From Paenibacillus sp. RC334 (lineage in GTDB: Bacteria > Bacillota > Bacilli > Paenibacillales > Paenibacillaceae), in contig NZ_CP125370.1 in NCBI RefSeq assembly GCF_030034735.1, forward strand, positions 4,325,001 to 4,389,000: a stretch of DNA of 64,000 bases, read 5' to 3'. Numbering within the stretch: position 1 is the stretch's first letter; the number at the start of each line of letters is the position of its first letter. Under the pieces are notes generated by a model. It did no database searches. It was given only the letters and a program-made list of their open reading frames with translations, and was not told the origin of the DNA. This document shows, piece after piece, positions 1 through 9,272 of this stretch. Position numbers and translations under genes: made by a program.

Positions 1-82
1 TTTAAAACAACCCCGCTCGACTTGCATGTATTAGGCACGCCGCCAGCGTTCGTCCTGAGCCAGGATCAAACTCTCCATTAAA
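1..82 (-). rRNA. 16S ribosomal RNA, 5' end (partial)
   Basis: The minus strand reads the conserved bacterial 16S start (AGAGTTTGATCCTGGCTCAG followed by GACGAACGCTGGCGGCG) and continues off the left edge. Only about 80 nt of the gene are present. The exact mature 5' end is set by RNase processing and is placed by analogy, a few bases before the AGAGTTTGATC motif. It reads away from safA, so safA and the rRNA operon are on the same strand. Confidence 0.97.
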
Positions 83-319
83 GACCAACCGAAGCTGGTT
101 TATAGAAAGAGCGATATGCTCATTTTGAAACTGACGAGATAAAATATCTCATTGTTCGCTTCCATTTTATACAGCCTGACGGCATGTACCAAAATCTCAG
201 CGTTGGATTTTGCAAGCAAAATCCGTACTCACTCGTTGTTCAGTTTTCAAAGATCAAACCTGCATCATGTCTTGCGTTTGTTTTTACTTTCTTTCACCAC
301 CGCAACTCAGCGGCGACTT
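83..319 (-). other. rrn leader (pre-16S 5' region)
   Basis: This stretch lies between the tandem promoters and the 16S start. It has no ORF with a ribosome binding site. It contains a GATCTTTGAAAACTGAAC segment near 241-258 of the kind found in rRNA leaders and spacers of this group. By analogy it holds the antitermination (boxA-like) and RNase III processing sequences. I did not identify the processing stem because its 3' half lies outside the window. Confidence 0.7.
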
Positions 320-323
320 AAAT

Positions 324-352
324 AATATATCATGTTTTCTAAGGCTTTGCAA
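324..352 (-). promoter_or_regulatory. rrn promoter P2 (downstream of the tandem pair)
   Basis: On the minus strand a TTGCAA -35 (347-352) and a TATATT -10 (324-329) are separated by exactly 17 nt. It sits about 240 nt before the 16S gene, as expected for the proximal promoter of a Bacillota rRNA operon. Confidence 0.8.
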
Positions 353-431
353 CACTTTTTTTTAAGATAATTTTTCGAGCATTTTCATTCTGCTTTGTGT
401 TGCTAACTATCTCAGAAAAGACAGCTATAAG

Positions 432-461
432 AATATATCATATTCTCCTGTTACTTAGCAA
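432..461 (-). promoter_or_regulatory. rrn promoter P1 (upstream of the tandem pair)
   Basis: On the minus strand a TTGCTA -35 (456-461) and a TATATT -10 (432-437) are 18 nt apart, roughly 108 bp upstream of the P2 boxes. The A/T-rich run just upstream of the -35 (462-480) could act as an UP element. Confidence 0.75.
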
Positions 462-502
462 CATTTTTTTTGATTGATTTTCTATGTCCTCACCTCTAAT
501 CG

Positions 503-550
503 AAAAGAGAAGACTGTCATTCCGTTTTCGAGGAATAACAGCCTTTCTAT
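503..550 (-). terminator. Probable terminator after safA
   Basis: An inverted repeat (CTGTCATTCC at about 515 pairing with GGAATAACAG at about 540, one mismatch, loop about 8 nt) lies 80-130 nt beyond the safA stop. On the minus strand it is followed by a T-rich stretch (TCTTCTCTTTTC). It would separate safA from the rRNA promoters. Confidence 0.6.
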
Positions 551-629
551 TTTACATTTCACTCTTTTGGGTCAATCATAAGCTGAACTCACTTTCATGG
601 AGTTTACCTTCACTTTTAATCCCCTTTTG

Positions 630-2234
630 TCAGTCCTTAATCCAGGGATTTTTGCGAGAGCGGGAACTACGGGCAGTGGAATGGGAAGCTGTTGCTACCG
701 TCTTGCGGGAATTTTGATTTTTAGCAGTACTATTTTTACCTGAAACCTTGGCTTTGGATGTCTCTTCTTTGGCTGTATTGCCTGAGGTATCTTTCCCCTT
801 GCCTTTACGCACGTTGCTATCTTTATGTTTGGGAGAAGAGTTAACTTCGTTTTGGGATCCAATATTCAGATTTTCGCCATTTCCCTGCGTTCCGGAGAAA
901 TCTGGTACTGACTCCACGTTCCCCTCCCGGCAGCCGCAGTCAGGCAAAAACATATAGGGAGTGGTATACCCCTCTAATGGATTCACAGGTGCATTCTCAT
1001 GGGCGAACGGGTGATGCGGGAGATTCGCGGATTGTTGCCCTTGTAACTGGCTATAGTCCGATACATACCCGCCCATAGGCAAGCTGTGATGGGGGGATCC
1101 CCATTCATGACCCCACTGACTGCCTTGGACTGCACTCTCAGGATGTTGCGGGTAACCTTGATGGATAAATGGAGGATAGACAGGATAGGATGTATTCTCA
1201 GCCGCTTCATAGCTTGGATGATACCCCGGGCACATGCAGTCCGGATAGACAGGATATGGTGTCGGTTGAACATTTATAGGCGCTGTTTGTACAGCTCCCC
1301 AACTCCATGGGTGCTCACAGTCTTGCTGATATCCCTGGTTGGGGGCTACCGAAGGAGCCCATTGCTCTGCAAAGGAAGTATTTACTGGCGCATTCCCCCA
1401 TGGCTGGGCAACCCCGATGCCTGGGTACCATGAGTTTGGTCCCGTATTTGTTGGTGAGTTGTAATCATGCGTTGGCTGCTGCATCGGCCATTGGGAATTT
1501 GTCGCTGGCTCCGAGTTCGTGCAACCGCAAAATTTCTCCGTTACAGGCTTCAGTTCAACATTTGCAGGCAGCTGCGGTTTTGGTTGAACTGGTTGCGAAG
1601 CTATAGGTTGAGGAGCAGGGTTTACGGGCGCCATCGGAATTTCGGGCAGTTTCAATTCAGGCAGCTTGGGAACGTTCACTATTTCCTTAGGCTGGTTCAC
1701 CTGCTCTTTAGGGATAGGTGTGTTGTCTGGCTTGGGCTGAGTTAGCTCCGCTTTAGGTTGAGTCTGTTCCGCCTTGGTCTGGGGTAGGTTTTCGTTTTCA
1801 TTATTTGCAGTTGGTGCTGGTGACTCTGATTCAGGCTGTGTTGGCTCTTGTTTGACACCTGTGTTCTTCTTTTGATCCGAAGCAGGATTGTTCGCCTCGC
1901 CTTTGTATTGAGGAATATTGACGGTTTCCCCGACCAGTAGAGCGTTCGGGTTTTTAAGTTGGGAATTGGCATCAATAATTAGCTTGAGCGGGACTCCCCA
2001 TGCCTTGGACAACTTCCACAATGAATCACCCTGCTTGACTTTGTGCTGATAAACCGTTGATGGCTGTTCTTGCATCGCAACAGGGTCTGCCGGAATTTTG
2101 ATTTTCTCGCCGATACTTAACTGATTCGGGTCAGCCAATTGGGGATTGGCCGCAATAACTTTTTCCAGTGACACATTATATTTCTGAGCAAGCAAATACA
2201 GTGTGTCGCCTTTCTTGACGATGTGTATTTTCAC
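630..2234 (-). CDS. safA: SafA-like spore morphogenetic protein with two LysM domains
   Basis: A 534-residue protein. Two LysM modules lie at the N terminus (about 2-47 and 64-109), each starting with a V-K-K/Q-G-D-(T/S)-L core. A Pro/Gln/Lys-rich linker with repeated T-Q-P-K-like units follows (about 125-215). The long Tyr/Pro/Gly/Cys-rich tail has C-G-C and C-M-C motifs, and the C terminus is basic and Ser-rich. In Bacillus, SafA sits at the cortex-coat interface, is targeted to the forespore and recruits inner coat proteins. The gene is in the conserved place beyond pheA. The tail is poorly conserved between genera, so the assignment rests on the LysM pair, the composition and the synteny. 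It starts with ATG behind an AGGAGGTTTGTGACCTG stretch. No signal peptide is visible, as expected for a mother-cell coat protein. Confidence 0.8.
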   Translation of the reverse strand: MKIHIVKKGDTLYLLAQKYNVSLEKVIAANPQLADPNQLSIGEKIKIPADPVAMQEQPSTVYQHKVKQGDSLWKLSKAWGVPLKLIIDANSQLKNPNALLVGETVNIPQYKGEANNPASDQKKNTGVKQEPTQPESESPAPTANNENENLPQTKAEQTQPKAELTQPKPDNTPIPKEQVNQPKEIVNVPKLPELKLPEIPMAPVNPAPQPIASQPVQPKPQLPANVELKPVTEKFCGCTNSEPATNSQWPMQQPTHDYNSPTNTGPNSWYPGIGVAQPWGNAPVNTSFAEQWAPSVAPNQGYQQDCEHPWSWGAVQTAPINVQPTPYPVYPDCMCPGYHPSYEAAENTSYPVYPPFIHQGYPQHPESAVQGSQWGHEWGSPHHSLPMGGYVSDYSQLQGQQSANLPHHPFAHENAPVNPLEGYTTPYMFLPDCGCREGNVESVPDFSGTQGNGENLNIGSQNEVNSSPKHKDSNVRKGKGKDTSGNTAKEETSKAKVSGKNSTAKNQNSRKTVATASHSTARSSRSRKNPWIKD

Positions 2235-2334
2235 AGGTCACAAACCTCCTAGACATTCGTTCGGGCAGGATAGGGTAAACGCCCGGCTTCTGTTATTACA
2301 TCCTATGCACTTCCCGGGCGAATGACCCCATACA

Positions 2335-2388
2335 AACAAAAAAATCCTCTCAACCGAATCCCCTTGCGGGCATCCAGTCAAAAGGATT
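2335..2388 (-). terminator. Probable terminator after ilvE
   Basis: On the minus strand the repeat AATCCT/AGGATT (2383-2388 with 2343-2348) encloses a second small CCC-GCAA-GGG stem and runs straight into a T tract. It begins within 10 nt of the ilvE stop. The outer stem is short, so strength is uncertain. A separate G/C-rich inverted repeat (CGCCCGG/CCGGGCG, about 2280-2321) follows before safA. Confidence 0.55.
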
Positions 2389-2395
2389 CATATTT

Positions 2396-3280
2396 TTAGT
2401 CCTGCCACACTTTATAGCCGTCTTGATCCACGATCTTACGGAACTCGGCCAGTAACTCCAAAGTCACCGGACCCGCAACTCCAGAACCAATCGTACGACC
2501 ATCTACTTCATAAGCAGCAATAACTTCTGCTGCAGTTCCCGTAAAGAACACCTCATCAGCGACATACACATCATGCAGCGTAAAAGGCTGCTCCTTGAGC
2601 GCATAACCGAGCTCGGCGCACAAGTCGATAATAGCATTACGCGTGATACCCTCAAGCGCTCCCAGATAGCAAGGCGGCGTATACAACACTCCGTTTTTGA
2701 CGATAAAAATATTGTCCGCGGAACCTTCCGTCACATATCCTTGGGAATTTAGCATAATAGCCTCGCCCACACCAGCATAGTTAGACTGGATTTTCACCAG
2801 GATGTTGTTGAGGTAGTTCAACGATTTGATTTTCGGATTCAAAGCATCTGGAATGTTACGACGCTGAGAGACGGAAATCGTCTTAAGCCCAGTCAGATAA
2901 GCTTCCTCGGGATAGATGGCGAGTTGCTCCACGATAATGATAATACTTGCTTTCGGACAGCGAAGAGGATCAAGCCCAAGATTTCCAGCACCACGCGATA
3001 CAACCAGACGAATGTATCCATTACGCATCTCGTTAAGACGGATCGTTTCCGCCATCGCTTCCAGCATTTCATCAGGAGACAGCGGAATGTTTAACTGAAT
3101 TGATTTTGCAGAATCGTACAGACGGTCCAAGTGCTCTTTGCATTTAAAAATATTACCGTTGTAAATTCGAATGCCTTCAAATATCCCGTCCCCGTACAAA
3201 AAACCATGATCATATACGGAAACCTTTGCATTTTCCTTAGTTACATGCTGTCCATCTAGATAAATCCATTGCTCTGCCAT
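2396..3280 (-). CDS. ilvE: Branched-chain amino acid aminotransferase
   Basis: A class IV PLP aminotransferase that interconverts branched-chain 2-oxo acids with valine, leucine and isoleucine using glutamate. The protein has 294 residues, the usual size. The PLP lysine is K152 in the I-K-S-L-N-Y-L-N-N motif, and the fold-type IV motif T-E-G-S-A-D-N-I-F is at about 184-192. I start at ATG 3280 because GGAGG lies 11 nt upstream; the longer GTG start at 3292 would overlap that ribosome binding site. The gene follows pheA closely, after an 18-nt gap from this start, and is probably the last gene of an obg-thrR-hom-thrB-pheA-ilvE transcript. D-amino acid aminotransferase is a related alternative, but the ILVE-type motifs fit better. 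Confidence 0.93.
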   Translation of the reverse strand: MAEQWIYLDGQHVTKENAKVSVYDHGFLYGDGIFEGIRIYNGNIFKCKEHLDRLYDSAKSIQLNIPLSPDEMLEAMAETIRLNEMRNGYIRLVVSRGAGNLGLDPLRCPKASIIIIVEQLAIYPEEAYLTGLKTISVSQRRNIPDALNPKIKSLNYLNNILVKIQSNYAGVGEAIMLNSQGYVTEGSADNIFIVKNGVLYTPPCYLGALEGITRNAIIDLCAELGYALKEQPFTLHDVYVADEVFFTGTAAEVIAAYEVDGRTIGSGVAGPVTLELLAEFRKIVDQDGYKVWQD

Positions 3281-3298
3281 TAAGAACCGCACCTCCGA

Positions 3299-4195
3299 TT
3301 ATTGTTCTTCTAAAATAGGTTCTACTACTTCAACATACTTGTAGCTTGGATAGGAACCAAGGATACGCACGTGGCATCCCAAAGCCTCAATCTCTGCAAA
3401 TGCTGCGGGAAGCAGGACGGATTCCAAAGATTCCAAAATTTCAATGTAAAAATAGTAGTTCCCCAGTTGCTTTTTGGTCGGACGCGATTCAATCCGTGAC
3501 AGATTCAACCTGCGCCACGCAAATGCAGATAATACCTGATGCAACGCCCCCGGAAAATCCTGCGGAGGTGTCACCAAAATACTGGTCCGTTGACCTTCAG
3601 GTTTACGCGGGAGGCTGATAGGCTGATGGCCGATCAGGACAAAGCGGGTAAAGTTATTATCGTGATCCGTCACCTTGCTGGCCAAAATATCCAGTCCGTG
3701 CTTGGAAGCCGCAAGCTTGGTTCCCAAAGCAGTCCAGCCTTTGCCCGGGTTATGTTTAACAATTTCGACGGCTTCCGCCGTACTTCCTGCACTCTCCAGC
3801 TCAGCCTGAGCAGCCGTAGTCTGTATGAACTCCTTACACTGCGGAAGTGCTACGGGATGAGACATAATTTTGACCACATTGCTCAAATCCAGCTCGCCCC
3901 GGTCATTAGTAAATTCATTGCGATATCCAATGAGGTTTTGAATAGAAGGGTACACCCATTCCGCCTGCATCTGAATGTCCACTTCATGTACAAGCCAATC
4001 CATATGCAGACTTACAGAGCCATCAATTGTATTCTCAATCGGAATTACACTGTAGTCAGCCTTTCCCTTGTCCACAGCCTGAAATACATCTGCTATATAC
4101 TTATAAAACAGCAATTCACAGGGCGTATCCCCTATCAAATACCGAATCGCTTCATGGGAAACGGTCCCCTCCGGAAGAAGTGCAATTCGTTTCAT
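3299..4195 (-). CDS. pheA: Prephenate dehydratase
   Basis: Converts prephenate to phenylpyruvate in phenylalanine synthesis. The catalytic PDT domain spans about 1-190 and includes the T-R-F motif at 183-185. An ACT regulatory domain follows (about 203-285) with the E-S-R-P phenylalanine-binding motif at 236-239. The length of 298 residues is normal for the monofunctional enzyme; there is no chorismate mutase domain. The N terminus reads L-L-P-E-G-T-V-S-H-E-A where most family members have G-P-x-G-T-(F/Y)-(S/T)-x-x-A, a mild divergence. The ATG overlaps the thrB stop by 4 nt (ATGA), indicating translational coupling. Confidence 0.95.
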   Translation of the reverse strand: MKRIALLPEGTVSHEAIRYLIGDTPCELLFYKYIADVFQAVDKGKADYSVIPIENTIDGSVSLHMDWLVHEVDIQMQAEWVYPSIQNLIGYRNEFTNDRGELDLSNVVKIMSHPVALPQCKEFIQTTAAQAELESAGSTAEAVEIVKHNPGKGWTALGTKLAASKHGLDILASKVTDHDNNFTRFVLIGHQPISLPRKPEGQRTSILVTPPQDFPGALHQVLSAFAWRRLNLSRIESRPTKKQLGNYYFYIEILESLESVLLPAAFAEIEALGCHVRILGSYPSYKYVEVVEPILEEQ

Positions 4196-5160
4196 ATCGT
4201 AATTTCCCCTTTAACCAAGTCCATAAAAGGAATCTCTTTCTTATCAGTATATACTTTAACGCCTTCGCTCTCTGGGCGCAATTTTAAAACAGATGCAGTG
4301 ATTCCTTCCTTGCTCATCGTTTCGGTTAAATACTGTTCCAGTTCATCTCTCCGGTTTTCCCGGCGATCCGCCAATGCCAGCAATGTCGGTCCAGCTCCGC
4401 TGAGAGCCACCCCCAAAGCACCATAATGGTGCGCTTCCTGCAAAATCTCCGCCATACCCGGCACAAGCGCCGCCCGATAAGGCTGGTGAAGCCGATCCTG
4501 CATCGCCTCAGCGATCAAATCGGTTTGGCCTGATGCCAATGCCGCTACGAGCATCGAAGCATGGCTCACATTATATACGGCATCTTTCAAGGATACATGC
4601 GCGGGTAGAACCTCTCTGGCCTTGGAGGTAGACAATTGGAAATCTGGAATGACTACCAAAACCTCCAGATTTGCATCCGGCTCAAGCCGTAAATGCTTGG
4701 CATGTTTGCCATCCCACATCGCTGTAATAATGCCACCAAACAAGGAGGCTCCCACATTGTCAGGATGCTTTTCAATAGCACTTGCCATGTCAAACAGCTT
4801 GGAATCAGACAGAGGTGAGCCGATCAGCGCATTTGCAGCCACAAGCGCACCCACAATCGCTGAAGCACTACTGCCTAAACCACGGGTAAGTGGAATATCC
4901 GAATACATTGAAATATCCAACTCAGGAACTGGTACTCCAGCCTCCTGAAAAACCATTTGTGCTACTTTATAAATCAGATTCGTTTTATCCTGGGGAATGC
5001 CGTTCATTTCGTCCCCGTATAAATGGAAAGCCGTCTGTCCGGCTTCTTTCAATTCAACCCATGCATACAAGGACAACGCCATGCCCAGTGTATCAAAACC
5101 GGGGCCTAAATTGGCGGTACTTGCAGGCACACGCACTCTTGCTGTTTTTAAAACAGTCAT
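4192..5160 (-). CDS. thrB: Homoserine kinase
   Basis: A GHMP-family kinase that phosphorylates homoserine to O-phosphohomoserine for threonine synthesis. The 322-residue product has the N-terminal V-P-A-S-T-A-N-L-G-P-G-F-D motif (11-23), the ATP-binding G-L-G-S-S-A-S loop (94-100) and the C-terminal G-A-G-P-T motif. The ATG at 5160 is chosen because GGAGG lies 10 nt upstream; the frame stays open further but would run back into hom. Threonine synthase (thrC) is not in this window, so the pathway is completed elsewhere on the chromosome. Confidence 0.95.
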   Translation of the reverse strand: MTVLKTARVRVPASTANLGPGFDTLGMALSLYAWVELKEAGQTAFHLYGDEMNGIPQDKTNLIYKVAQMVFQEAGVPVPELDISMYSDIPLTRGLGSSASAIVGALVAANALIGSPLSDSKLFDMASAIEKHPDNVGASLFGGIITAMWDGKHAKHLRLEPDANLEVLVVIPDFQLSTSKAREVLPAHVSLKDAVYNVSHASMLVAALASGQTDLIAEAMQDRLHQPYRAALVPGMAEILQEAHHYGALGVALSGAGPTLLALADRRENRRDELEQYLTETMSKEGITASVLKLRPESEGVKVYTDKKEIPFMDLVKGEITI

Positions 5161-5188
5161 ACAAACAATTCCTCCTGCTTTTTTTGAA

Positions 5189-6475
5189 CTATCCCTCAAC
5201 CCGATACACACTCTTGATACGGCGAATGACATCCAGAGATTCAAAATGCTCCAGAACCTTTTTCATACTCGCCTTACTAGCCAAATGGGTTACGATAATA
5301 ATTTCAGCATCTGGATTGACCTCATTTGGTTGCTGCACCACAGATGCCAAACTGACGTCGAATTCAGCAAATACCTGTGTGATCTGCGCCAATACTCCGG
5401 CCTTATCATCTACATGCAGAAGTACGAAGTTTTTGAAATACACGTCCTCGTCACTGCTGATTTTTTTAGGGTTATAAGGTACGATGGCCTTAAGCCCATT
5501 CACGCCGAGCTTAAGGTTCTTCACTACAGCCACCAGATCGGCCACAACCGATGTAGCTGTCGGCATTTCTCCTGCACCCGCACCGTAGAACATGGTTTCA
5601 CCCACGGCTTCACCGTGTACATAAACTGCGTTGAATACCCCGTTCACCGAGGCCAAAGGATGCTGCTTGCGTACCATCGTCGGCTGAACATTGATCGTAA
5701 ATTCATCACCCTGACGCTCCGCAATGCCAAGCAGCTTCATTTCATAGCCCAGTGTTTTGGCAAAAGCGATATCTTCACTGGATACCTTTGTAATACCAGT
5801 AACGCTTACGTCCTTAAGCTCTACATCCGAACGGAAGCCGAGCGTACCGAGGATAGCCATTTTACGGGCAGCATCCAGTCCCTCCACGTCTGAAGTCGGA
5901 TCAGATTCCGCGTATCCAAGCTCCTGCGCTTCCTTGAGAACTTCCTCGTAAGAAGCCCCCTCCTGACTCATTTTGGTTAAAATGAAATTGGTTGTACCGT
6001 TCACAATCCCCATAATACGAGTAATGCGATCGGAGGAGAAGCCTTCAATCAGCGTACGAATAATCGGAATACCGCCCGCTACACTTGCTTCATAAAAAAT
6101 ATCACACTGCTTTTCCTGCGCCTTCGCCAGTACTTCAGAGCCGTGCAGAGCCATTAAGTCCTTGTTCGCTGTTACGATATGCTTGCCGCGCTCCAGCGCT
6201 TCCAGAATGTACTTCTTCGTCTGATCCACGCCACCCATGACTTCGATAATAACATCAATCTCTGGATCACGGATGACCTCCCACGGGTCCTCTGTAAGCT
6301 TGGCGGGATCGACTTCAATGGAACGATATTTCTCTATATTTTTAACAGCTATTTTTTCAATAATGATCGGCGAACCGACTTGCCTGCTCAAATCTTCTTG
6401 ATTTCCTTCCACGATTCGAACGACTCCCGTTCCTACCGTTCCTAATCCTAACAATCCTACTTTGACCGGTTTCAT
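5189..6475 (-). CDS. hom: Homoserine dehydrogenase
   Basis: Reduces aspartate semialdehyde to homoserine, the branch point to threonine and methionine. The 428-residue protein has an N-terminal NAD(P)-binding Rossmann motif (G-L-G-T-V-G, about 10-15), a central catalytic domain with the G-x-x-N-x-x-x-x-x-x-x-x E/Q-rich region, and a C-terminal ACT domain (about 350-428) expected to sense threonine. The start has an AGGAGGGG ribosome binding site 5 nt upstream. It is followed by thrB after a 28-nt gap and preceded by the ACT/HTH regulator gene after 44 nt. Confidence 0.96.
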   Translation of the reverse strand: MKPVKVGLLGLGTVGTGVVRIVEGNQEDLSRQVGSPIIIEKIAVKNIEKYRSIEVDPAKLTEDPWEVIRDPEIDVIIEVMGGVDQTKKYILEALERGKHIVTANKDLMALHGSEVLAKAQEKQCDIFYEASVAGGIPIIRTLIEGFSSDRITRIMGIVNGTTNFILTKMSQEGASYEEVLKEAQELGYAESDPTSDVEGLDAARKMAILGTLGFRSDVELKDVSVTGITKVSSEDIAFAKTLGYEMKLLGIAERQGDEFTINVQPTMVRKQHPLASVNGVFNAVYVHGEAVGETMFYGAGAGEMPTATSVVADLVAVVKNLKLGVNGLKAIVPYNPKKISSDEDVYFKNFVLLHVDDKAGVLAQITQVFAEFDVSLASVVQQPNEVNPDAEIIIVTHLASKASMKKVLEHFESLDVIRRIKSVYRVEG

Positions 6476-6519
6476 CCATTCCCCTCCTGCTAACTTATAT
6501 CTGATGAGCTTTATAGCTC

Positions 6520-6957
6520 TTAACCTTGCCCGATCAGGCGAACGCGCTTCACACCGGAGATGGTTTCCAGGCCCTCCAGCAGAACCCCAAGCTCTTCACT
6601 GAGTCTGGACATTTCTACCGAAATGACTACATTGGCTCTGCCTTGCAGCGGGATGCTCTGCTGGATCGTTAGCACATTGCCTCCGTAATCTGCCACCCTG
6701 CCGAGAACTCTGGACAGCATGCCGGATTGATGCTCCAGATCAATGGAGATATTGACAATTCGCTCACGCTCCAACTGGTTGACCAAATGAATGCCATCCT
6801 TATATTTATAAAAGGCACTTCGACTTAGCCCAACTTGCTCCACGGCGTCATGCACGGTTTTAACATCTCCCGAAGCAAGCAGCAGCTTGACCTGGATCGT
6901 CTTAACGATAGCTTCAGGCAAAATATCTTCCCGTACCAAGTAATAGCGCTCTTTCAC
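6520..6957 (-). CDS. ACT-domain HTH protein (PheB/ThrR family)
   Basis: A 145-residue protein with an N-terminal helix-turn-helix-like segment (about 33-58, including a V-G-L-S-R-S-A-F-Y-K-Y stretch) and a C-terminal ACT domain (about 67-145). In Bacillus the equivalent gene, next to obg and pheA, was named pheB. A DNA-binding threonine-biosynthesis regulator of this type has been described as ThrR; I recall this link but cannot verify it here. The gene lies immediately upstream of hom-thrB in the same direction, which supports a role in controlling threonine synthesis over a chorismate mutase role. The latter name is an old misannotation for this family. Confidence 0.85.
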   Translation of the reverse strand: MKERYYLVREDILPEAIVKTIQVKLLLASGDVKTVHDAVEQVGLSRSAFYKYKDGIHLVNQLERERIVNISIDLEHQSGMLSRVLGRVADYGGNVLTIQQSIPLQGRANVVISVEMSRLSEELGVLLEGLETISGVKRVRLIGQG

Positions 6958-7114
6958 GAACGTCCTCTCCTCAAAGACTTATGTTTTTGTATAGAGGACA
7001 TTATATCGAAACTCCTGACAATCGGCAAGCTAACTGTAAAAAAAACGGCTACTGCCGTCTATAGGGTTTCCTATAGCGTAGTAACCGTCCATACTTCAGA
7101 CAAGTATTTCATTT

Positions 7115-8425
7115 TTAATAATAGCTGCTGCCTTCTACGAATTCAAACTCGAAATCGGCAATGCGTACAGGCGTTCCATCAACGGCACCACGCTTGCGCA
7201 GCTCAGCATCCACACCCATGTGGCGCAATGTTCTTGCTAACTTTAGAATCGCATCGTGCGAATTCAGCTGCATACGCTTCATCATGCGCTCGATTTTGAC
7301 ACTGTGCACCACGAATGTATCGTTTTCACGTACAATGGTGAAACCTTCATCCTCTGCCTTATCCAGCTTAAACACCTTACGTTCATTCACTTCCGCTACT
7401 TCCTCAACAACTGGCTCGTCCGGTATTTGATCCAACAGATCAGCAGCTCGATAGAGCAATTCCTTTACGCCTTGGCGTGTCAACGAGGAAATGGGCATAA
7501 TTTCGAGATCTGGACGAACTGAAGCGATTTGCTCCTTGAATTGAGCCAGATTTTCTTCCGATTCCGGCATATCCATTTTATTCGCCGCCACAATTTGTGG
7601 ACGCTCGGCTAATGTCGCGTTATATTGCTTTAATTCGTCGTTGATTTTAGTCCAATCCTCAAACGGATCACGACCCTCAGAACCCGCCATATCCACGACG
7701 TGAATAATAATACGTGTCCGTTCAATATGCCTCAGGAATTCATGTCCCAGTCCTATGCCTTCATGAGCTCCTTCAATCAATCCAGGCAGATCGGCCATAA
7801 CAAAGTTGCGATGGTCGCCTACATCCACAACCCCCAAATTCGGGGTAATCGTTGTAAAGTGGTACGCGCCAATCTTTGGTTTTGCGGAGGAGACAACTGA
7901 CAGCAATGTAGATTTCCCTACGCTAGGGAAACCAACCAAGCCTACGTCGGCCATTACTTTAAGCTCAAGGGTAATATAACGTTCCTGTCCCTCTCCGCCG
8001 TTCTCAGCCAGCTCAGGCGCTGGATTGTTTGGTGTGGCAAAACGGATATTTCCGCGCCCCCCACGTCCGCCTTTGGCCACGATGACCTGCTGACCATGAC
8101 GTGTCATATCTGCCACTACTTCACCCGTATCATCATCCATGATGACTGTACCCGGAGGTATGCGTACGATCATATGATCCGCATTGGCTCCATGCTGGCT
8201 TTTGTTGCGGCCTTTTTCTCCACGTTTAGCTTTAAAATGCCGCTGGTACCGAAAATCCATTAAGGTACGCAAGCCTTCATCGACGCGGAAGATCACGTCT
8301 CCACCGTTACCTCCATCACCGCCACCAGGGCCGCCTTCAGGAACGTATTTCTCACGGCGAAACGCAATCAGCCCGTCTCCACCGTCGCCGCCCTTAACAA
8401 AAATCTTCGCTTTATCTACAAACAT
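7115..8425 (-). CDS. obg: Obg GTPase (ribosome assembly, stress and sporulation)
   Basis: A 436-residue essential GTPase of 50S maturation, linked in Bacillus to sporulation initiation and the general stress response. The glycine-rich Obg domain occupies 1-158 (with G-G-x-G-G-x-G-G repeats). The G domain carries G-F-P-S-V-G-K-S at 165-172, D-L-P-G at 212-215 and N-K-M-D near 291. A C-terminal OCT domain follows (about 355-430). The ATG at 8425 begins the conserved M-F-V-D-K-A-K-I-F sequence, so the longer open frame was discarded. It is downstream of spo0B with a 13-nt gap, the same pairing as in B. subtilis. Confidence 0.97.
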   Translation of the reverse strand: MFVDKAKIFVKGGDGGDGLIAFRREKYVPEGGPGGGDGGNGGDVIFRVDEGLRTLMDFRYQRHFKAKRGEKGRNKSQHGANADHMIVRIPPGTVIMDDDTGEVVADMTRHGQQVIVAKGGRGGRGNIRFATPNNPAPELAENGGEGQERYITLELKVMADVGLVGFPSVGKSTLLSVVSSAKPKIGAYHFTTITPNLGVVDVGDHRNFVMADLPGLIEGAHEGIGLGHEFLRHIERTRIIIHVVDMAGSEGRDPFEDWTKINDELKQYNATLAERPQIVAANKMDMPESEENLAQFKEQIASVRPDLEIMPISSLTRQGVKELLYRAADLLDQIPDEPVVEEVAEVNERKVFKLDKAEDEGFTIVRENDTFVVHSVKIERMMKRMQLNSHDAILKLARTLRHMGVDAELRKRGAVDGTPVRIADFEFEFVEGSSYY

Positions 8426-8438
8426 GGTTACACCTTCC

Positions 8439-9176
8439 TTATGTCTGACACTGCATCCGAATTTGAAGCATTTCTCCCGTAGGAAGCTTCTCTGTTCGAA
8501 TGCGTTCACTTCCGTGTCCGGATCTGACCTGCTTTAACAAATTCAAATCAGCAGGTACGTCACTGCCTTCAAACCGGACGATAACATCATTCTGATCCAT
8601 ACCGAAATAAAGTGTCAATCTGCGCACTTCTCCCCAGGACGACCGGCCCCCGCCATATTGATACGCACGTACCGTTTCTATGACGGCCGAGGCAAGCGAC
8701 TCGCCGTCTTCGGGAGACATGACAGCGTCCAACTTTAAATGCTCCTCAACCTGAACCATCAACTGTAAATTTCCGGCGTTCACGCGAAAAGATTGCAAAT
8801 AAAACACCAACGAGGGAATACCCAGCTTTGATATTTTACTGTCCTCTGCCACGCGCCCTTTTATTGTTTCCACATAAGCAGCCGATTTATCATGCTTATT
8901 CATACGAATATAGCCATAAAGCACCTGCAAGTCATTCATCCAGTCATGCCGGTGATGATTGAGAGCTGCGATAGCTGTACGCTCCAAAGAACGCAAAGCA
9001 GCTTTCCGCTCAGCTTCAACCTGTCTCTGTATATACCACATGCTAAAACAGGCGGCAATAACGGACCACGCGGCTAATATGATAATCGTTAGTGCTGCAG
9101 GATAGAGCAGTGAAAAAACCAAAGGAATCAGAATGGAACCCAACGCCAGATGAGGCGCTCTTATCCGCTGGAACAT
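8439..9176 (-). CDS. spo0B: Spo0B-like sporulation phosphotransferase with N-terminal membrane segments
   Basis: Carries the Spo0B helical hairpin motif [13 protein letters not shown] (72-84); H77 matches the phosphorylated histidine of Spo0B, which passes phosphate from Spo0F to Spo0A. A degenerate C-terminal ATPase-like domain follows. The protein has 245 residues against 192 in B. subtilis. The extra part is an N-terminal region with about two hydrophobic helices (roughly 9-49), which the B. subtilis protein lacks. The start at ATG 9176 has GGAGAG 5 nt upstream. The gene sits just before obg, the classical neighbour. Function is inferred from the motif and synteny. Confidence 0.88.
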   Translation of the reverse strand: MFQRIRAPHLALGSILIPLVFSLLYPAALTIIILAAWSVIAACFSMWYIQRQVEAERKAALRSLERTAIAALNHHRHDWMNDLQVLYGYIRMNKHDKSAAYVETIKGRVAEDSKISKLGIPSLVFYLQSFRVNAGNLQLMVQVEEHLKLDAVMSPEDGESLASAVIETVRAYQYGGGRSSWGEVRRLTLYFGMDQNDVIVRFEGSDVPADLNLLKQVRSGHGSERIRTEKLPTGEMLQIRMQCQT

Positions 9177-9272
9177 GGCTTCTCTCCGTTCTGCGATAAT
9201 TAAAATGGATTAATAAAGAACCTTAATCCAGTATAGCACAGACTGACTTTCCAGTTCATTACCATCATACAA

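Noticed and set aside
3539..4426. A 295-codon open frame on the plus strand
   Set aside because: Antisense to pheA and thrB; no initiation signals.
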